Below, piece after piece: positions 8,448-17,869 of a stretch of DNA of 48,968 nucleotides. Within the stretch, counting starts at the first letter, position 1. Each line of letters begins with the position of its first letter. The DNA comes from Aporhodopirellula sallentina SM41 (GTDB lineage: Bacteria > Planctomycetota > Planctomycetia > Pirellulales > Pirellulaceae). A program made the translations under genes and the position numbers. The stretch lies in assembly GCF_000346505.1 (NCBI RefSeq), contig NZ_ANOH01000152.1, forward strand, positions 1 through 48,968. Reading direction: 5' to 3'. The notes under the pieces are model-generated. The model had not been told where the DNA came from. It searched no databases and worked only from the letters and a program-made list of their open reading frames with translations.

Positions 8448-11068
8448 TCCACACGCTCCTTCGGTTGTTCGACTTGCTCTTCACTCAAAGGCTGTGCTGC
8501 ATTCGCAGGCTGTGCGGCATTCGACGCCTCGTCCGATCGCTCCTCATTCAGACGCAGCAGCAACCGGTGTGCATCGCGGTAGCGAGGCGCCTCCTCCAAT
8601 GCCATTAACACGTGTCGCTTCGCGTCCTGCCGTCGTCCCGCACGAGCCAATGCGTCCGCGACCCGGTAGTTCATTCCCGCCGGATCAATCGGATCGAGCG
8701 CGAGCAAAGCTTTCAATGCGTTCACCGATGCATCAGGCAAATCAGCATTTTCGGCTGCCGCGGCCAAGCGTTCATGCCCGTACGGCAGCAAAGGTTGAAT
8801 CGCCAACATCTCCTTCGACAACTCAACAACCTTTCGCCAATTACCGTCCTGCGATTCCATCTCGACCAAACGCTTCAACGCCGGTAGTGCATCGCTGCTC
8901 TCGCGAACAATCTCCACGAGGACCTCTCTTTCTCTATCAGCATCGCCGAGTTGTTCGTACGCCTGCGCGAGCAATTCCTTCGACTGACCGTAAAGCACCG
9001 ACAACTCTTGGAGAGCCTCGAGATGTTCTACCGCCTCTTCGAATTGCTTTGCCTGGAACAATCTTGCAGAAAGCGTTTGCCTTCCCCAATAGTTCATCGG
9101 ATGCTCCGCAACGAACTCTTTCAAATCGGCGACGTTCGGATTCTCCGGCAATTTCTCACGATCCCAATCCACCTCCGGACCATACGACTTTGCGAGATCT
9201 TTCGCGTAGTCCGTGAAATTCGCATCCAACTTCTCAATGCTGCCAATCGCCGCGGCAAGCGAGTCGTTGATCGGAATCCCCACGCCAAGCGAATCGAGGA
9301 TTTGCTTCAGCTTATCCAGCCCATGCGTTTCGATGATGTACTGCACCACGAGCGATGACTCGTAATATGCAAACTGCAAATGGATCGGTGACGGCGGGGC
9401 TAGAAAAGCGCTACTCAGTTGGCTGGGCAACGTTAACGAATCGGGTGTTGCCGGGGTGCCAAGAATCATTGCTCGGTATTGCGGTGACATGGATTCGCCC
9501 CACGCCGGGTTACGCTGCCGTTCTTCGTAGACCGAGATTCCTTCACTCAACCATCGTGGCATACGATTCTTTGTTTTCTCGAGAGTGACAACGTGACAGA
9601 ACTCATGCCATAGGACACTCTGCCAATTCGATGGTCGCTCTCCTTGGCTCGCAGGACTGTTCGCAGTGATCACCCTGCCGAAGCAAACGCCGAGGTACCC
9701 CGCACCGCCCGGCAATCCGAACGTCCGAATTGCAAAGTCTTTCTGGTCGGGAAAGATCTCAACGAGTATCGGTGCATCGGGCTCCACATCGTACTTCTCG
9801 CAGAGCACCTCGTTTGCTTCGCCGAGCAACTGCAAAACCGCATCGCCGTACAACTCGGCTTCGAGAGGATCCATCCTCACGTGAATGTCCCCCGACTGCA
9901 GCGTGTCGAATTTCTTGATGCGGTCATACAGAGTGACCAAGTTATGCGCGACAACGTTGTACGGATCGGTCTGCGAAACCATCTCGGCGAGCTTCCAACC
10001 TTCGACCTCTTCACCCAAACGCAATTTATCCTGAGCGAGTTGGAAACGTGCGGCGTGAAACGACGCATCCATCTCGAGCGCCCGCTGCTGATACTTAGCC
10101 CCTTCGGCAAACCGATACTTTTCCGACAATTTTTTGCCGATCATGTAATCGACTCGAGGATTTTGGCTCCACGTACTCAGTGCCGTTTCGCGGTACTCTT
10201 TCTCTCGTTGCTCATCACCATCGAGGTGAGCCAGCACTGCACGCAGAGCCCAGGCGTCGGGTTGTTTCGGATGAATCGCGACAACCTCTTCCAACAAAGA
10301 CCTCGCAACATCGTACTGTTCGCGATCAATCGCCGACTCGGCTTGAAAGATCAGGCTGGGGATGTGGTTCGGATTGAGACGCAACGCTCGCTCGATCGCT
10401 TCGTTAGCCTTTTTCCGATCCGACGACTCGAATGACCGTGCAATCAGGTAGGCACTGCGAGGATCCGAAGCATCGATTTCCTCAGCCGCACGCATGGTTT
10501 CTGCGGCAACCTGGAAATCCCCTTTTTCGATAGCGAGTTCCGCAGTCGCGATGTAGGCCTCAAAGAAATCAGGATCGGCATCTCGCACCCGGTCATAGAA
10601 CATCTCGAGAATCTTTCGAGCATCCTCACCTCGCTCCGAAAAATACCGTCCCGCTGCAACGAGGTTGTCACGACTGACGTATCGCAATGTCGAGCTCTGC
10701 AGTACCGCAAAAAAACGTTCGACTTCAGCTTCGCTTCGTTCGATCAAATCGTTGTGCCGAATCGCTTCTATGCCGAGCAATCGGAGTGTCAAACTCGACG
10801 GATAGCGACTGATAGCCTGCTCATAGGTCGTCAATGCCTCGGCGTATTTGCCTTGGATGAGTTGCAAACGGATCAACAATCGCGGCCAACGTTCATTCCA
10901 AATCCCGGCCTCAACTTCGGCAGCCGCGATCTTCTCCGCCGCTTCGTACTCGCCTGCACGAAACATCGCCCGCGTCGCCTGTAAGTCGGCAGCCCGCGAA
11001 ACGGTCGCCCCCGCGAGGAACAGGCAAAGACACGTTCCGATCATTCGAAACAATCTCTTGTCACACAT
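8444..11068 (-). CDS. Secreted TPR protein with gluzincin-type metallopeptidase motif
   Basis: The chosen ATG at 11068 gives 874 residues and begins a signal peptide (MCDKRLF, then a hydrophobic stretch ending in VSRAAD). The longer frame to 11218 adds 50 residues of unlikely sequence. TPR-like helix pairs run through about residues 25-370 and 640-860. Between them is a peptidase_MA-like segment with HEFCH (488-492). Downstream lies WLSEGISVYEE, the second-glutamate helix of gluzincin metalloproteases. A zinc-dependent peptidase outside the cytoplasm is therefore plausible; the substrate is unknown. The C-terminal tail is Glu/Ala/Gln-rich. It overlaps the DUF4159 start by 4 bases and heads the six-gene MoxR operon. 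No clear ribosome site precedes 11068; 11044 is an alternative start. Confidence 0.85.
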   Translation of the reverse strand: MCDKRLFRMIGTCLCLFLAGATVSRAADLQATRAMFRAGEYEAAEKIAAAEVEAGIWNERWPRLLIRLQLIQGKYAEALTTYEQAISRYPSSLTLRLLGIEAIRHNDLIERSEAEVERFFAVLQSSTLRYVSRDNLVAAGRYFSERGEDARKILEMFYDRVRDADPDFFEAYIATAELAIEKGDFQVAAETMRAAEEIDASDPRSAYLIARSFESSDRKKANEAIERALRLNPNHIPSLIFQAESAIDREQYDVARSLLEEVVAIHPKQPDAWALRAVLAHLDGDEQREKEYRETALSTWSQNPRVDYMIGKKLSEKYRFAEGAKYQQRALEMDASFHAARFQLAQDKLRLGEEVEGWKLAEMVSQTDPYNVVAHNLVTLYDRIKKFDTLQSGDIHVRMDPLEAELYGDAVLQLLGEANEVLCEKYDVEPDAPILVEIFPDQKDFAIRTFGLPGGAGYLGVCFGRVITANSPASQGERPSNWQSVLWHEFCHVVTLEKTKNRMPRWLSEGISVYEERQRNPAWGESMSPQYRAMILGTPATPDSLTLPSQLSSAFLAPPSPIHLQFAYYESSLVVQYIIETHGLDKLKQILDSLGVGIPINDSLAAAIGSIEKLDANFTDYAKDLAKSYGPEVDWDREKLPENPNVADLKEFVAEHPMNYWGRQTLSARLFQAKQFEEAVEHLEALQELSVLYGQSKELLAQAYEQLGDADREREVLVEIVRESSDALPALKRLVEMESQDGNWRKVVELSKEMLAIQPLLPYGHERLAAAAENADLPDASVNALKALLALDPIDPAGMNYRVADALARAGRRQDAKRHVLMALEEAPRYRDAHRLLLRLNEERSDEASNAAQPANAAQPLSEEQVEQPKERVE

Positions 11069-11581
11069 GCGAAGGTGGGCTCCCAGGCAGGAATGGGATG
11101 GAGGGCGTCGACTCATTCTACAGAATCCGGAAAGGGCAAAGTGCGTCAAAACGAATTCCATACGCGACGAAATACTTCTTGGCCCTTGAAGCAAGACGAT
11201 TGGCGTTTCGAAGAACAACCGCGTCTATCCTTCGAGACCGATCGCTATCGAAACGTTCGACCGCCACGAACGTTCCTGCACAAACCTCCACCACCGCACA
11301 ACGCCATCCTGGGGATGAAAATCGTTTTTTTCGTCATCTCTGCGCCTCAACAGCCACTCGGTTGATGCCCTGACTGTAGGGCGAGCGAAAACAAGACGTT
11401 CTCGTGGACTCGCGGTTCACCGACGATCCCGATTGCGAACGTTGCTCGTCCGGCCTGTTCCATTCACCGCCGCTTCATTCGTTGACGCGTTGTTCCCAAT
11501 CACCGCCGACAGTTTTTTCGAAGCGATGTCTTGGAACAGCGTCGTCAAACGTATCGCAACAAAGTTTTCGAGGAAATCAAC
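11069..11581. promoter_or_regulatory. Divergent intergenic region between the MoxR-operon and SHD1 gene
   Basis: About 510 bp separate two divergent starts, so promoters for both should lie here. Short overlapping frames exist but none has a recognisable product or ribosome site. I could not identify a convincing -35/-10 pair by eye and saw no strong hairpin. Confidence 0.5.
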
Positions 11582-12832
11582 ATGCTCTCCTTTCATCACA
11601 TCTCCCGCCGCTCACTCCGCGCCCTGGTCGCTTCGGTCTTGTGCGGGACCACTTTGCTCTCTACCGCTTCAGCAGAAACGTGGAGCGACGTCTCTGGAAA
11701 TTATCGGATCGAGGCCGAATATGTTCGAGTCGATGGCAAGAGCGTCGTGCTTCGAAAAGCAGACGGATCGTCGGTATCGGTCCCCATCAATCGGCTGAGC
11801 GAGCAGAGTCGCGAACAAGCCAAGCGACGGTTCGAACAAGCCAAGTCAATTCATCCTGACGCGGCTAGCAACAGCCTCGCCGGTTCCAACTATCAACTAG
11901 ACAATCATCTCGCGAACATCATCGCGCCGACGCCTCCCGACATCGGGCCCCTGGCTCCGTTTCCCAACAACCCAACTCTGCAGCAGCAGTTTGATTACGT
12001 TCGGGATCAAGCCATGAACGGCCATCTCGAAGTCTTTTGGCATTGCCTGCCCGGAGACCTGAGAGCCGAACTCGACAGCCAACCGGCCCGTGACGCGATC
12101 TACCCATCAATCCAACATTACAACGAACAGAACGCCCCTTTTGAAAAGCTGACAGCCAAATTGCTCGAGGTGCTGACCACCAAGAAAGAATTCATCTTGG
12201 GTTCCTCCATGCTGGCATCACTGCCACCGAATGCACGCCCGATGTTGGAACAAGGGTATGACCCCACGGTTGGTTTGCTTTATGAATGGGTGTCACTTTC
12301 TAACGGGATGCATTCTCTACACGAAACAACATTCACGCAGTGGATCAATTACCACTTGCCTCGGCTTGGAGCACACGCCAAGGAACTCCTGCCTCTGTTG
12401 CCACCCTCACTCAACATGGCACTCAGTCAGATTGCGATTGAACAGACCGACGCTTCGTCTGGGACCATCACGATTCCCAAACAAGACGGCGGCACGGAAA
12501 CCATCGCCATGACACGCCACCACGGTCGATGGCTACCTGCCTCGTTCGTCGAGACGCTCGCGGAGCATGAAAACGGACTGATCGAGCAAATCCAGGCCTC
12601 GGTGTCGGAACTACAGAGCACGGTCGACAATGCCAACCAAAACCCATCGGCCGTGATGGTAAAGAACCTTGCCGAACCATTCAGCAAGGCACTCGATGGG
12701 CTCATCGAATCCAAAACTCAGCAAGAGTTCGACCAAGCCACGATGGCGATCATGCAGCAAGCAATGTCGGTCGCCGCAGGCGGAATGAAAACACTCGGTG
12801 ACTCGTCCGCAGGCCCCGCACCGGGTTTTTAA
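11582..12832 (+). CDS. Secreted protein with N-terminal SHD1 domain
   Basis: This 416-residue protein starts at the ATG at 11582, chosen because GAGGAAA sits about 7 bases upstream and a good signal peptide follows (cleavage expected after ASA, about residue 31). Residues 32-87 form an SHD1 (SLA1 homology domain 1) module: WSDVSGNYRIEAEYV, then GKSVVLRKADG, VPINRLSE and a basic helix. SHD1 is frequent in planctomycete secreted proteins; in eukaryotes it binds NPFxD peptides, but its bacterial partner is unknown. The remaining 330 residues are helical and match no family I recognise. The gene stands alone, with 278 bp to the next start. Confidence 0.82.
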   Translation: MLSFHHISRRSLRALVASVLCGTTLLSTASAETWSDVSGNYRIEAEYVRVDGKSVVLRKADGSSVSVPINRLSEQSREQAKRRFEQAKSIHPDAASNSLAGSNYQLDNHLANIIAPTPPDIGPLAPFPNNPTLQQQFDYVRDQAMNGHLEVFWHCLPGDLRAELDSQPARDAIYPSIQHYNEQNAPFEKLTAKLLEVLTTKKEFILGSSMLASLPPNARPMLEQGYDPTVGLLYEWVSLSNGMHSLHETTFTQWINYHLPRLGAHAKELLPLLPPSLNMALSQIAIEQTDASSGTITIPKQDGGTETIAMTRHHGRWLPASFVETLAEHENGLIEQIQASVSELQSTVDNANQNPSAVMVKNLAEPFSKALDGLIESKTQQEFDQATMAIMQQAMSVAAGGMKTLGDSSAGPAPGF

Positions 12833-13110
12833 GTACGAATGAACGAAAAACTGCTGGTGGACGAGCTACCAACCTGCATGAACAGACGGCACTCGACCAC
12901 ACCGATGCGACAACTCGTTCGTCTCCTTTGCTGCCTCACACCGGAGGTTCAATCGTTCGAAGGCTCATACTTCGAAAACTTCTTTGTGGGCCCACCGTCT
13001 TTTTCGCACTCGGCATGCAGGATGCACCGAGTTCTAGGGAAGCATCACGTTTGATGCAGGTCTCACTTCTTCGGGACCGTCCAATTCCCCAAAGCAAAAG
13101 GACAGTCAAC

Positions 13111-14223
13111 ATGAAGACTCAACAAAACACAACAACCGCTGCCCGCCGACGCCTATTCGTCGCCATCATGCTCGGTTCACTCACCCCAGTCGCAGGCGGC
13201 CTTGCAACCGCTCACGCCGACAACGAGTTCGGCAGCAACACGCCTTATTACGAAGACGATGCGTGGTATGACGTCAGTGAATGGTTTGACGGAAACGACT
13301 ACAACCCAACCGATGAAGCGATCGGGCGTTGGGACGACGAAACGTACGACAGATCGGATGCCTTAACGAGCACGGATACCGACAACGACATCGATTGGTC
13401 CGAATCAGACTACGGCTACTACTCCGGCAATGACAACGACTGGTTCTACGATTACTACGACTACGGCTATTCCGATTACACCGATTCCAACTCGGACGGC
13501 AACTTCGACTACACCGCGTCGTACTATGACCACGACAATGACGGCGTGTATGACTCGATCGCAGAGTATGCCGACACCAACTCTGACGGTGTCTACGACA
13601 CGTTCAACTACGTCGGATTCTCAACGAACAATTCCGCAAACAACAGCGACCAACGCGGTAATTCCGGCGAACAACAGTCGAAGCGTTCGAAGGTCGCACA
13701 ACGTTCCGGTTCGATCACCAGGGTTAAGACAGTGAAAACGCCTCAAGGCGAAAACCTAGTCGTTGAACTGAGCGGAAACAACGATTCAAATGGCGTTGTT
13801 GTCGACTTGGGACAGAAGGACCAATTCGACCAACAACCAACGCAGGGACAATCAATGGACGTCCGTGGCGCGGCCATCAAAGCGGGAGAGAATGTCATCC
13901 TGCTCGCGACCCAGGTCAGTCACGACGGCACCGAACGTGAAATCAACCGAAGTGGTCGAGAATACACCGGTACGGTTTCCGACATGATGACGCGGACAGT
14001 ACGTGGAAACGAGCATCAATTCGCCAAGATTCAAACCGATAGCGGCAAGAAGTTGCTCGTTGACATGGGTATCGAGAAACATCTCGACCTGGACATCCAA
14101 AAGAACAGCAAGGTCACGGTCTCGGGCCCCGCTGTCAAAGTAAACGATCGACTCGTGTTGATCGCACGTGAAGTCACCTCGGAAGGCGAGTCCACCGACA
14201 TTCGCCGAGTGGCATTGAACTAA
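13111..14223 (+). CDS. Secreted Asp/Tyr-rich protein with two copies of a C-terminal beta domain
   Basis: The start at 13111 has AAGGA about 8 bases upstream and gives 370 residues; the frame extends further upstream without support. A signal peptide ends near AHA-DN (about residue 36). Residues about 37-165 are unusually rich in Asp, Tyr, Ser and Asn. They contain EF-hand/thrombospondin-3-like calcium loops such as DSNSDGNFD, DHDNDGVYD and DTNSDGVYD. Residues about 200-370 contain two related units of roughly 75 residues: each has G-x-V/I at its start, a VDLG/VDMG strand, a V-x-G-A/P-A-x-K turn, and ILLA or LIAR near the end. I recognise no family for these units; they resemble OB-like beta modules. 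An intrinsic terminator follows 160 bp downstream. Confidence 0.85.
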   Translation: MKTQQNTTTAARRRLFVAIMLGSLTPVAGGLATAHADNEFGSNTPYYEDDAWYDVSEWFDGNDYNPTDEAIGRWDDETYDRSDALTSTDTDNDIDWSESDYGYYSGNDNDWFYDYYDYGYSDYTDSNSDGNFDYTASYYDHDNDGVYDSIAEYADTNSDGVYDTFNYVGFSTNNSANNSDQRGNSGEQQSKRSKVAQRSGSITRVKTVKTPQGENLVVELSGNNDSNGVVVDLGQKDQFDQQPTQGQSMDVRGAAIKAGENVILLATQVSHDGTEREINRSGREYTGTVSDMMTRTVRGNEHQFAKIQTDSGKKLLVDMGIEKHLDLDIQKNSKVTVSGPAVKVNDRLVLIAREVTSEGESTDIRRVALN

Positions 14224-14382
14224 GGCCTGGCCCTCGGGACTCGTCCGGCTACACGAAACTGACGCTCTTTGCCCCCAGTTTATCCTGTATAGGCTGCGGC
14301 CAACTGGATTGGGTTGTCGAAATTGCAACCGGTCTCCATTGGCAAAGAGTTCGTAACCCAGCGAACTCGTTTCCCACCATAA

Positions 14383-14416
14383 AGCGATGAGAGACTTTTC
14401 TCTCGTCGCTCTTTTT
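14383..14416 (+). terminator. Intrinsic terminator after the Asp/Tyr-rich protein gene
   Basis: AGCGATGAGAGA (14383-14394) pairs with TCTCTCGTCGCT (14399-14410) over 12 positions, one of them a T-G wobble. The loop is four bases, and the T run TTTTT follows at 14412-14416. This is a textbook rho-independent terminator on the plus strand, 160 bp after the stop at 14223. The rest of 14224-14687 shows no credible gene. Confidence 0.85.
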
Positions 14417-14687
14417 ATGCAGTCGTATTCCTTGCAATGGCGATTGCCCAAAGCCGGAACATGGAACGCACGCTGCCGCAACTCCTGGCACTCGCCTGAA
14501 ATGACGACCAGGCAGCCATCGCTTCCACGCGATCCAACGATCGGCATTTCATTTGCTTGATCATCAACGGCAGGGAAAACGCGCCTCTGGCTCACGACAT
14601 GAGACAGCCTCGATCGCTAGCGTTCAGTGTTCCGCGTTCTTCCCGATTAACACAAACACCCCTCGTTACTTGAAGGCGAAAACTGCA

Positions 14688-15788
14688 ATGTCTACCGCAA
14701 CAAATGAATTGACCACGAAGTCGGTAAAGCCATCCGACTTGAAACGTCTCGCAAAGACGGCCGGCTCGCCATGTGTTTCCATTTTGATGCGCACTCATCG
14801 CAGCGGCCCCGAAACACTTCAGGGAGCGATTCGCCTCAAGAACTCCATCGCCACCGCGGAAGAAAAACTGACCGCGTTGGGACACGCTCCCTCAATCCTC
14901 GATCCGATTCGTTCACTCATCAACAACTCCGAATTCTGGCAGAACCAACGTGACGGACTGGCGATCTATCTCACAGCCGATGGATGCCAAATCTTCTCCG
15001 TCAATCGAACGATTCCCAATGAGGTTATCGTCGGCGACGCGTTCTTGATCGCACCGCTGGTGCCGCAGCATGGCGCAGCAGGGGAATACTTCGCACTGTC
15101 ACTGACATGGGATGACGCCAAACTGTATCGGTCCAACGAAGGATCATTGCAGCTCGTCAAGACCGATTTGCTACCGGCGTCATACTATGATCTCGTCATC
15201 CCACGGGATCCTGAAGTCAGCCTTCAACACACCAGCCATCGCAGCGTCGGCAACGCGCCAGGAACATCTACCGCAATGTTCCATGGCCATGGCGAGGGCG
15301 AAGACAAAATTGAAGCAGACCGAGATCAATACTTGTCACTCGTTGGTAACCTGGTAGCGAGTGAAATCTACAATACCCACCGGCCCTTGGTTGTTGTTGC
15401 CACCACGGAAACGTGTGGGAAGTTTGAGTCCACGACCGAGGTGACAGCAGACGCAAAAGTGGAGGGCAGTCCGGCCCAATGGACCGAACACGAACTGTTC
15501 GAAAAAGTGCAATCGGCCGTTGATACGGAACTCGAAGACGACAAAGTTGACTTCTTCCAGCGTTTCGGAACCGCAGCATCGCGATCACAGGGTTCATCGG
15601 ACATCCAGGAATGCATGACTGCTGCACAAGAAGGAAAAGTCGACACCCTAGTCGTTGCCACCGAGAAAGCGGGCCGGGGCGACATCAACCGCCTTGCCCT
15701 GGAGGTGCTTCGAACCGGCGGGAACGTCTTTCAAAGCGACTCAGATAACATTGACTCGTCGGGCGTCGCCGCCATCTACCGCTACTAA
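14688..15788 (+). CDS. baeRF-like protein (bacterial relative of eRF1)
   Basis: From the ATG at 14688 (GAAGG about 11 bases upstream) the product has 366 residues and no signal peptide. The N-terminal part has the pattern SPCVSILMRTHR, then a helical region with SGPETLQGAIRLKN. The middle is an alpha/beta domain with DGLAIYLTADGCQIF and a His-rich loop (HHSVG-like, FHGHGEGE). The C-terminal part (DIQECMTAAQEGKVDTLVVA, GGNVFQSD) resembles the third, L7Ae-like domain of archaeal and eukaryotic release factor 1. This is the layout of the baeRF families described as bacterial eRF1 homologues, many of which are proposed to act on ribosomes in stress or conflict. The subfamily (baeRF7 is my best guess) and function are inference. 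It is a single gene followed by two hairpins. Confidence 0.75.
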   Translation: MSTATNELTTKSVKPSDLKRLAKTAGSPCVSILMRTHRSGPETLQGAIRLKNSIATAEEKLTALGHAPSILDPIRSLINNSEFWQNQRDGLAIYLTADGCQIFSVNRTIPNEVIVGDAFLIAPLVPQHGAAGEYFALSLTWDDAKLYRSNEGSLQLVKTDLLPASYYDLVIPRDPEVSLQHTSHRSVGNAPGTSTAMFHGHGEGEDKIEADRDQYLSLVGNLVASEIYNTHRPLVVVATTETCGKFESTTEVTADAKVEGSPAQWTEHELFEKVQSAVDTELEDDKVDFFQRFGTAASRSQGSSDIQECMTAAQEGKVDTLVVATEKAGRGDINRLALEVLRTGGNVFQSDSDNIDSSGVAAIYRY

Positions 15789-15817
15789 TCGCGATTGAGG
15801 TTTTTCAATTCTCCGGG

Positions 15818-15862
15818 CGGCGTTCACCGCAATTGGTGTTGTAAAACACAGCGTGAACGCCG
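15818..15862. terminator. Long composite hairpin after baeRF-like gene
   Basis: CGGCGTTCAC (15818-15827) is perfectly complementary to GTGAACGCCG (15853-15862). Inside the loop a second stem, GTGTT/AACAC around GTAA, continues the fold. It starts 30 bp after the stop at 15788. There is no T run, so it may be a rho-independent-like stop, an mRNA 3' stabiliser or a cruciform. Confidence 0.5.
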
Positions 15863-15933
15863 ATCGACTCATTGCTTCGGCGATATTTCCTGGCCGGTTT
15901 GAAAACTCGCTGTTTTATCGAAACGGTTTTCCG

Positions 15934-15973
15934 GAGCCCGCTGCTATATGCCTGTGCCTAGGCGAGCGGGCTC
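15934..15973. terminator. Hairpin between convergent genes (baeRF-like and CHAD)
   Basis: GAGCCCGCT (15934-15942) pairs with AGCGGGCTC (15965-15973), with a short GCCT/AGGC pairing within the loop. It lies 20 bp past the end of the minus-strand CHAD gene and could end transcription from either side. No T run is present. Confidence 0.45.
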
Positions 15974-15992
15974 GGAAACATTCCACTTAGAA

Positions 15993-16895
15993 TCATGCCG
16001 CGTCGGCACGCCACACGTCCCAGATCTTCCCGATCCGGCCTGCCGCAGCGTCTCCGCTGCTCGCGAACAGACGCTCGGCGATGGCGATTGCCCGATTCGC
16101 GAGACGACATCGCCTGGCGTCTAACAGAGCAACAAACACCTCGACGTCTTTCTGATCGTTCAAGGCGTCGGGATCACTCAGAATCGTTTGACGCAAGACG
16201 GCGTAGTCATGCTCATCACCTAGCAGGTCGCTCAGTTCCTTCGCAGCGTCACGATACGACTTCATGATTGGCGGCCAAATATCCTGCAGCAACCGAAGGT
16301 GGTACCAATGATATTTCGTACGCTTGCGAAATTGATGCAGAAGATGCGAATCACGATCATCCTTCGCATCACTCAATCGGTCGGACGCTCGTTCGTAGGT
16401 TTTGATAAATCCACCTTCGATTGCATCAAATCCGGAATCCGAAAGCGACCAATCGTTCACCATTTTCTTAGACTCGAGCATCGTATCGCGAAACTCTGAT
16501 AAACGCTCACCAATCTTGCGGTCATCAATGTCAGACAGATCTTGTTTAAGCGACGAGCGAATAGATTCAAAGATGGAGCGATCCGCTTTCCCCTCGAAAT
16601 AGTTCATCAGATCGTCGCAGGTCCCCACCATCGATTTCGCGTCTCGAAGTTCAGACAAGGGTCTCGCAACGTCACGAAAGAGGACGTTGGCTTCGTGATA
16701 ACTCTTGCCCAACGCGGGACGAACCAATCGAACGAGTCCTCGAACCTTCTTACATCGCTTGCGAACTTGGTGGATCACCTCGTGGCGTGGAAGTGAATCG
16801 TCTTCGACCTCTCGGATCGCTTTGTCGATTTGTTCTGTCGCGATTCGACGTACCCCTGATTGGACCTTCTCGGTTTGTTTGAGTTTGAATGGCAT
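15993..16895 (-). CDS. CHAD domain protein
   Basis: This 300-residue, all-helical protein matches the CHAD (conserved histidine alpha-helical) domain over its whole length. The first half has RHEVIHQVRKRCKKVRGLVRLVRP. The second half repeats the motif as HLLHQFRKRTKYHWYHLRLLQ. Each has the paired His and basic residues that bind polyphosphate. AAAGGAAAG lies just upstream of the ATG at 16895. CHAD proteins bind inorganic polyphosphate and are often found with polyphosphate granules or with CYTH triphosphatases; no CYTH domain or polyphosphate gene is nearby. There is no signal peptide, so it is probably cytoplasmic. Confidence 0.92.
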   Translation of the reverse strand: MPFKLKQTEKVQSGVRRIATEQIDKAIREVEDDSLPRHEVIHQVRKRCKKVRGLVRLVRPALGKSYHEANVLFRDVARPLSELRDAKSMVGTCDDLMNYFEGKADRSIFESIRSSLKQDLSDIDDRKIGERLSEFRDTMLESKKMVNDWSLSDSGFDAIEGGFIKTYERASDRLSDAKDDRDSHLLHQFRKRTKYHWYHLRLLQDIWPPIMKSYRDAAKELSDLLGDEHDYAVLRQTILSDPDALNDQKDVEVFVALLDARRCRLANRAIAIAERLFASSGDAAAGRIGKIWDVWRADAA

Positions 16896-17152
16896 GGCTT
16901 TCCTTTTGCGTAAATGTCTCGAAACCGAAACAGGTCAGCAAAGCACGTGCCTCGACTGGAGATATAGATTCATCTCAATCGTGGTTGTTCAACCGCAGGT
17001 GCGATCTCGAATGCAATTCATACCGTCGCGGGAAATCAGTCGGAGAGCCAAAGTCATAACTCTCACGCGAATCTTGTTTCAATCTATTAGTTGGCATAAC
17101 GATTGCTAACTTTAACCAGGCATTACCAGTCCCCACTTGTTTCGGAACAATC

Positions 17153-17551
17153 ATGTTGAAACCAACCCTTTTGTGCTTATTGGCCTGCGTGATTTTAGTG
17201 GGCTGTGATAGCGAACCCGACACGCTTCGAGAACAAGCCGAACAGGCTCAACAAAACTTGGAAGAAACCCGAGATGAAGCCGCAGAAGTCGTCGCGGAAT
17301 CAGAAGCAAACGCAGTAGAGATCGTTGCCGATGCTCGCCAAGAAGCCCGCGAGGAAATTCAAAACGCCAAGGAAGATGCTCGCAATCAAATCGAAGACGC
17401 AGAACGTCGACTCGAAGCAAAACTCGAAGCACTTGATGAGTCAACGGTACCCGCTCACTCAACGGTACCGGCCCCCGCCTCTCAACCTGATCACGAACCG
17501 ATTCCTTCCGACGCCGAAAACGTCAATTCGCACGAACCTGTTGCGGATTGA
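17153..17551 (+). CDS. Small coiled-coil lipoprotein
   Basis: This 132-residue protein has a lipoprotein signal: a hydrophobic stretch ending in ILVGC, with Cys18 as the likely lipidated residue. Residues about 20-95 are a continuous charged coiled coil with heptad-like Glu/Ala/Arg pattern (EEARxEAxxxIxNA style). A Pro/Ser/Thr-rich tail follows and includes a near-duplicated VPAHSTVPA. It resembles Lpp-like or YtxH-like periplasmic coiled coils in form only; I know no specific family. It is divergent from the CHAD gene, with about 257 bp between starts where both promoters must lie. The Asp at +2 after Cys could affect sorting if this organism uses the E. coli Lol rule. Confidence 0.75.
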   Translation: MLKPTLLCLLACVILVGCDSEPDTLREQAEQAQQNLEETRDEAAEVVAESEANAVEIVADARQEAREEIQNAKEDARNQIEDAERRLEAKLEALDESTVPAHSTVPAPASQPDHEPIPSDAENVNSHEPVAD

Positions 17552-17810
17552 AGTTTGGCTCGAGCATTCACACCCGAAACATCGAGCTCAACTACACACC
17601 TTCACAAAACCAAATTTATTTATGGCGTGTCGTATCGTCTGTTGGTCATTCCTACCAAACAACAATCGCGACATGACATCAATCGTAGAGCGATTTCATA
17701 GATGACGTAGCCTTTGTCGCCAAACCTCGGTGGTCTGAATTCAGGCGCCCCAGCGACAGAAAACAGACACGTCGAAGTTCAAAAACCTCTAACAACCCCC
17801 GACCGACGAT

Positions 17811-17827
17811 GTCACGAGTGTCGTGAC
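17811..17827. promoter_or_regulatory. Perfect inverted repeat upstream of the alpha/beta hydrolase gene
   Basis: GTCACGA-GTG-TCGTGAC is a 7-bp perfect dyad with a 3-base centre, ending 42 bp before the ATG at 17870. It may be an operator or a 5'-UTR hairpin. The remaining 318-bp gap (17552-17869) shows no gene. Confidence 0.4.
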
Positions 17828-17869
17828 TGATACCGGCCGCCTTTCTCGTAGAACTCAACGGAGACTCCA

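Noticed and set aside
8251-9216. 321-codon plus-strand frame
   Set aside because: Antisense to the DUF4159 and TPR genes; Pro/Ser/Arg-rich composition typical of a shadow frame.
13852-14595. 247-codon minus-strand frame
   Set aside because: It runs antisense through the end of the Asp/Tyr-rich gene and a terminator, without ribosome site or domain.
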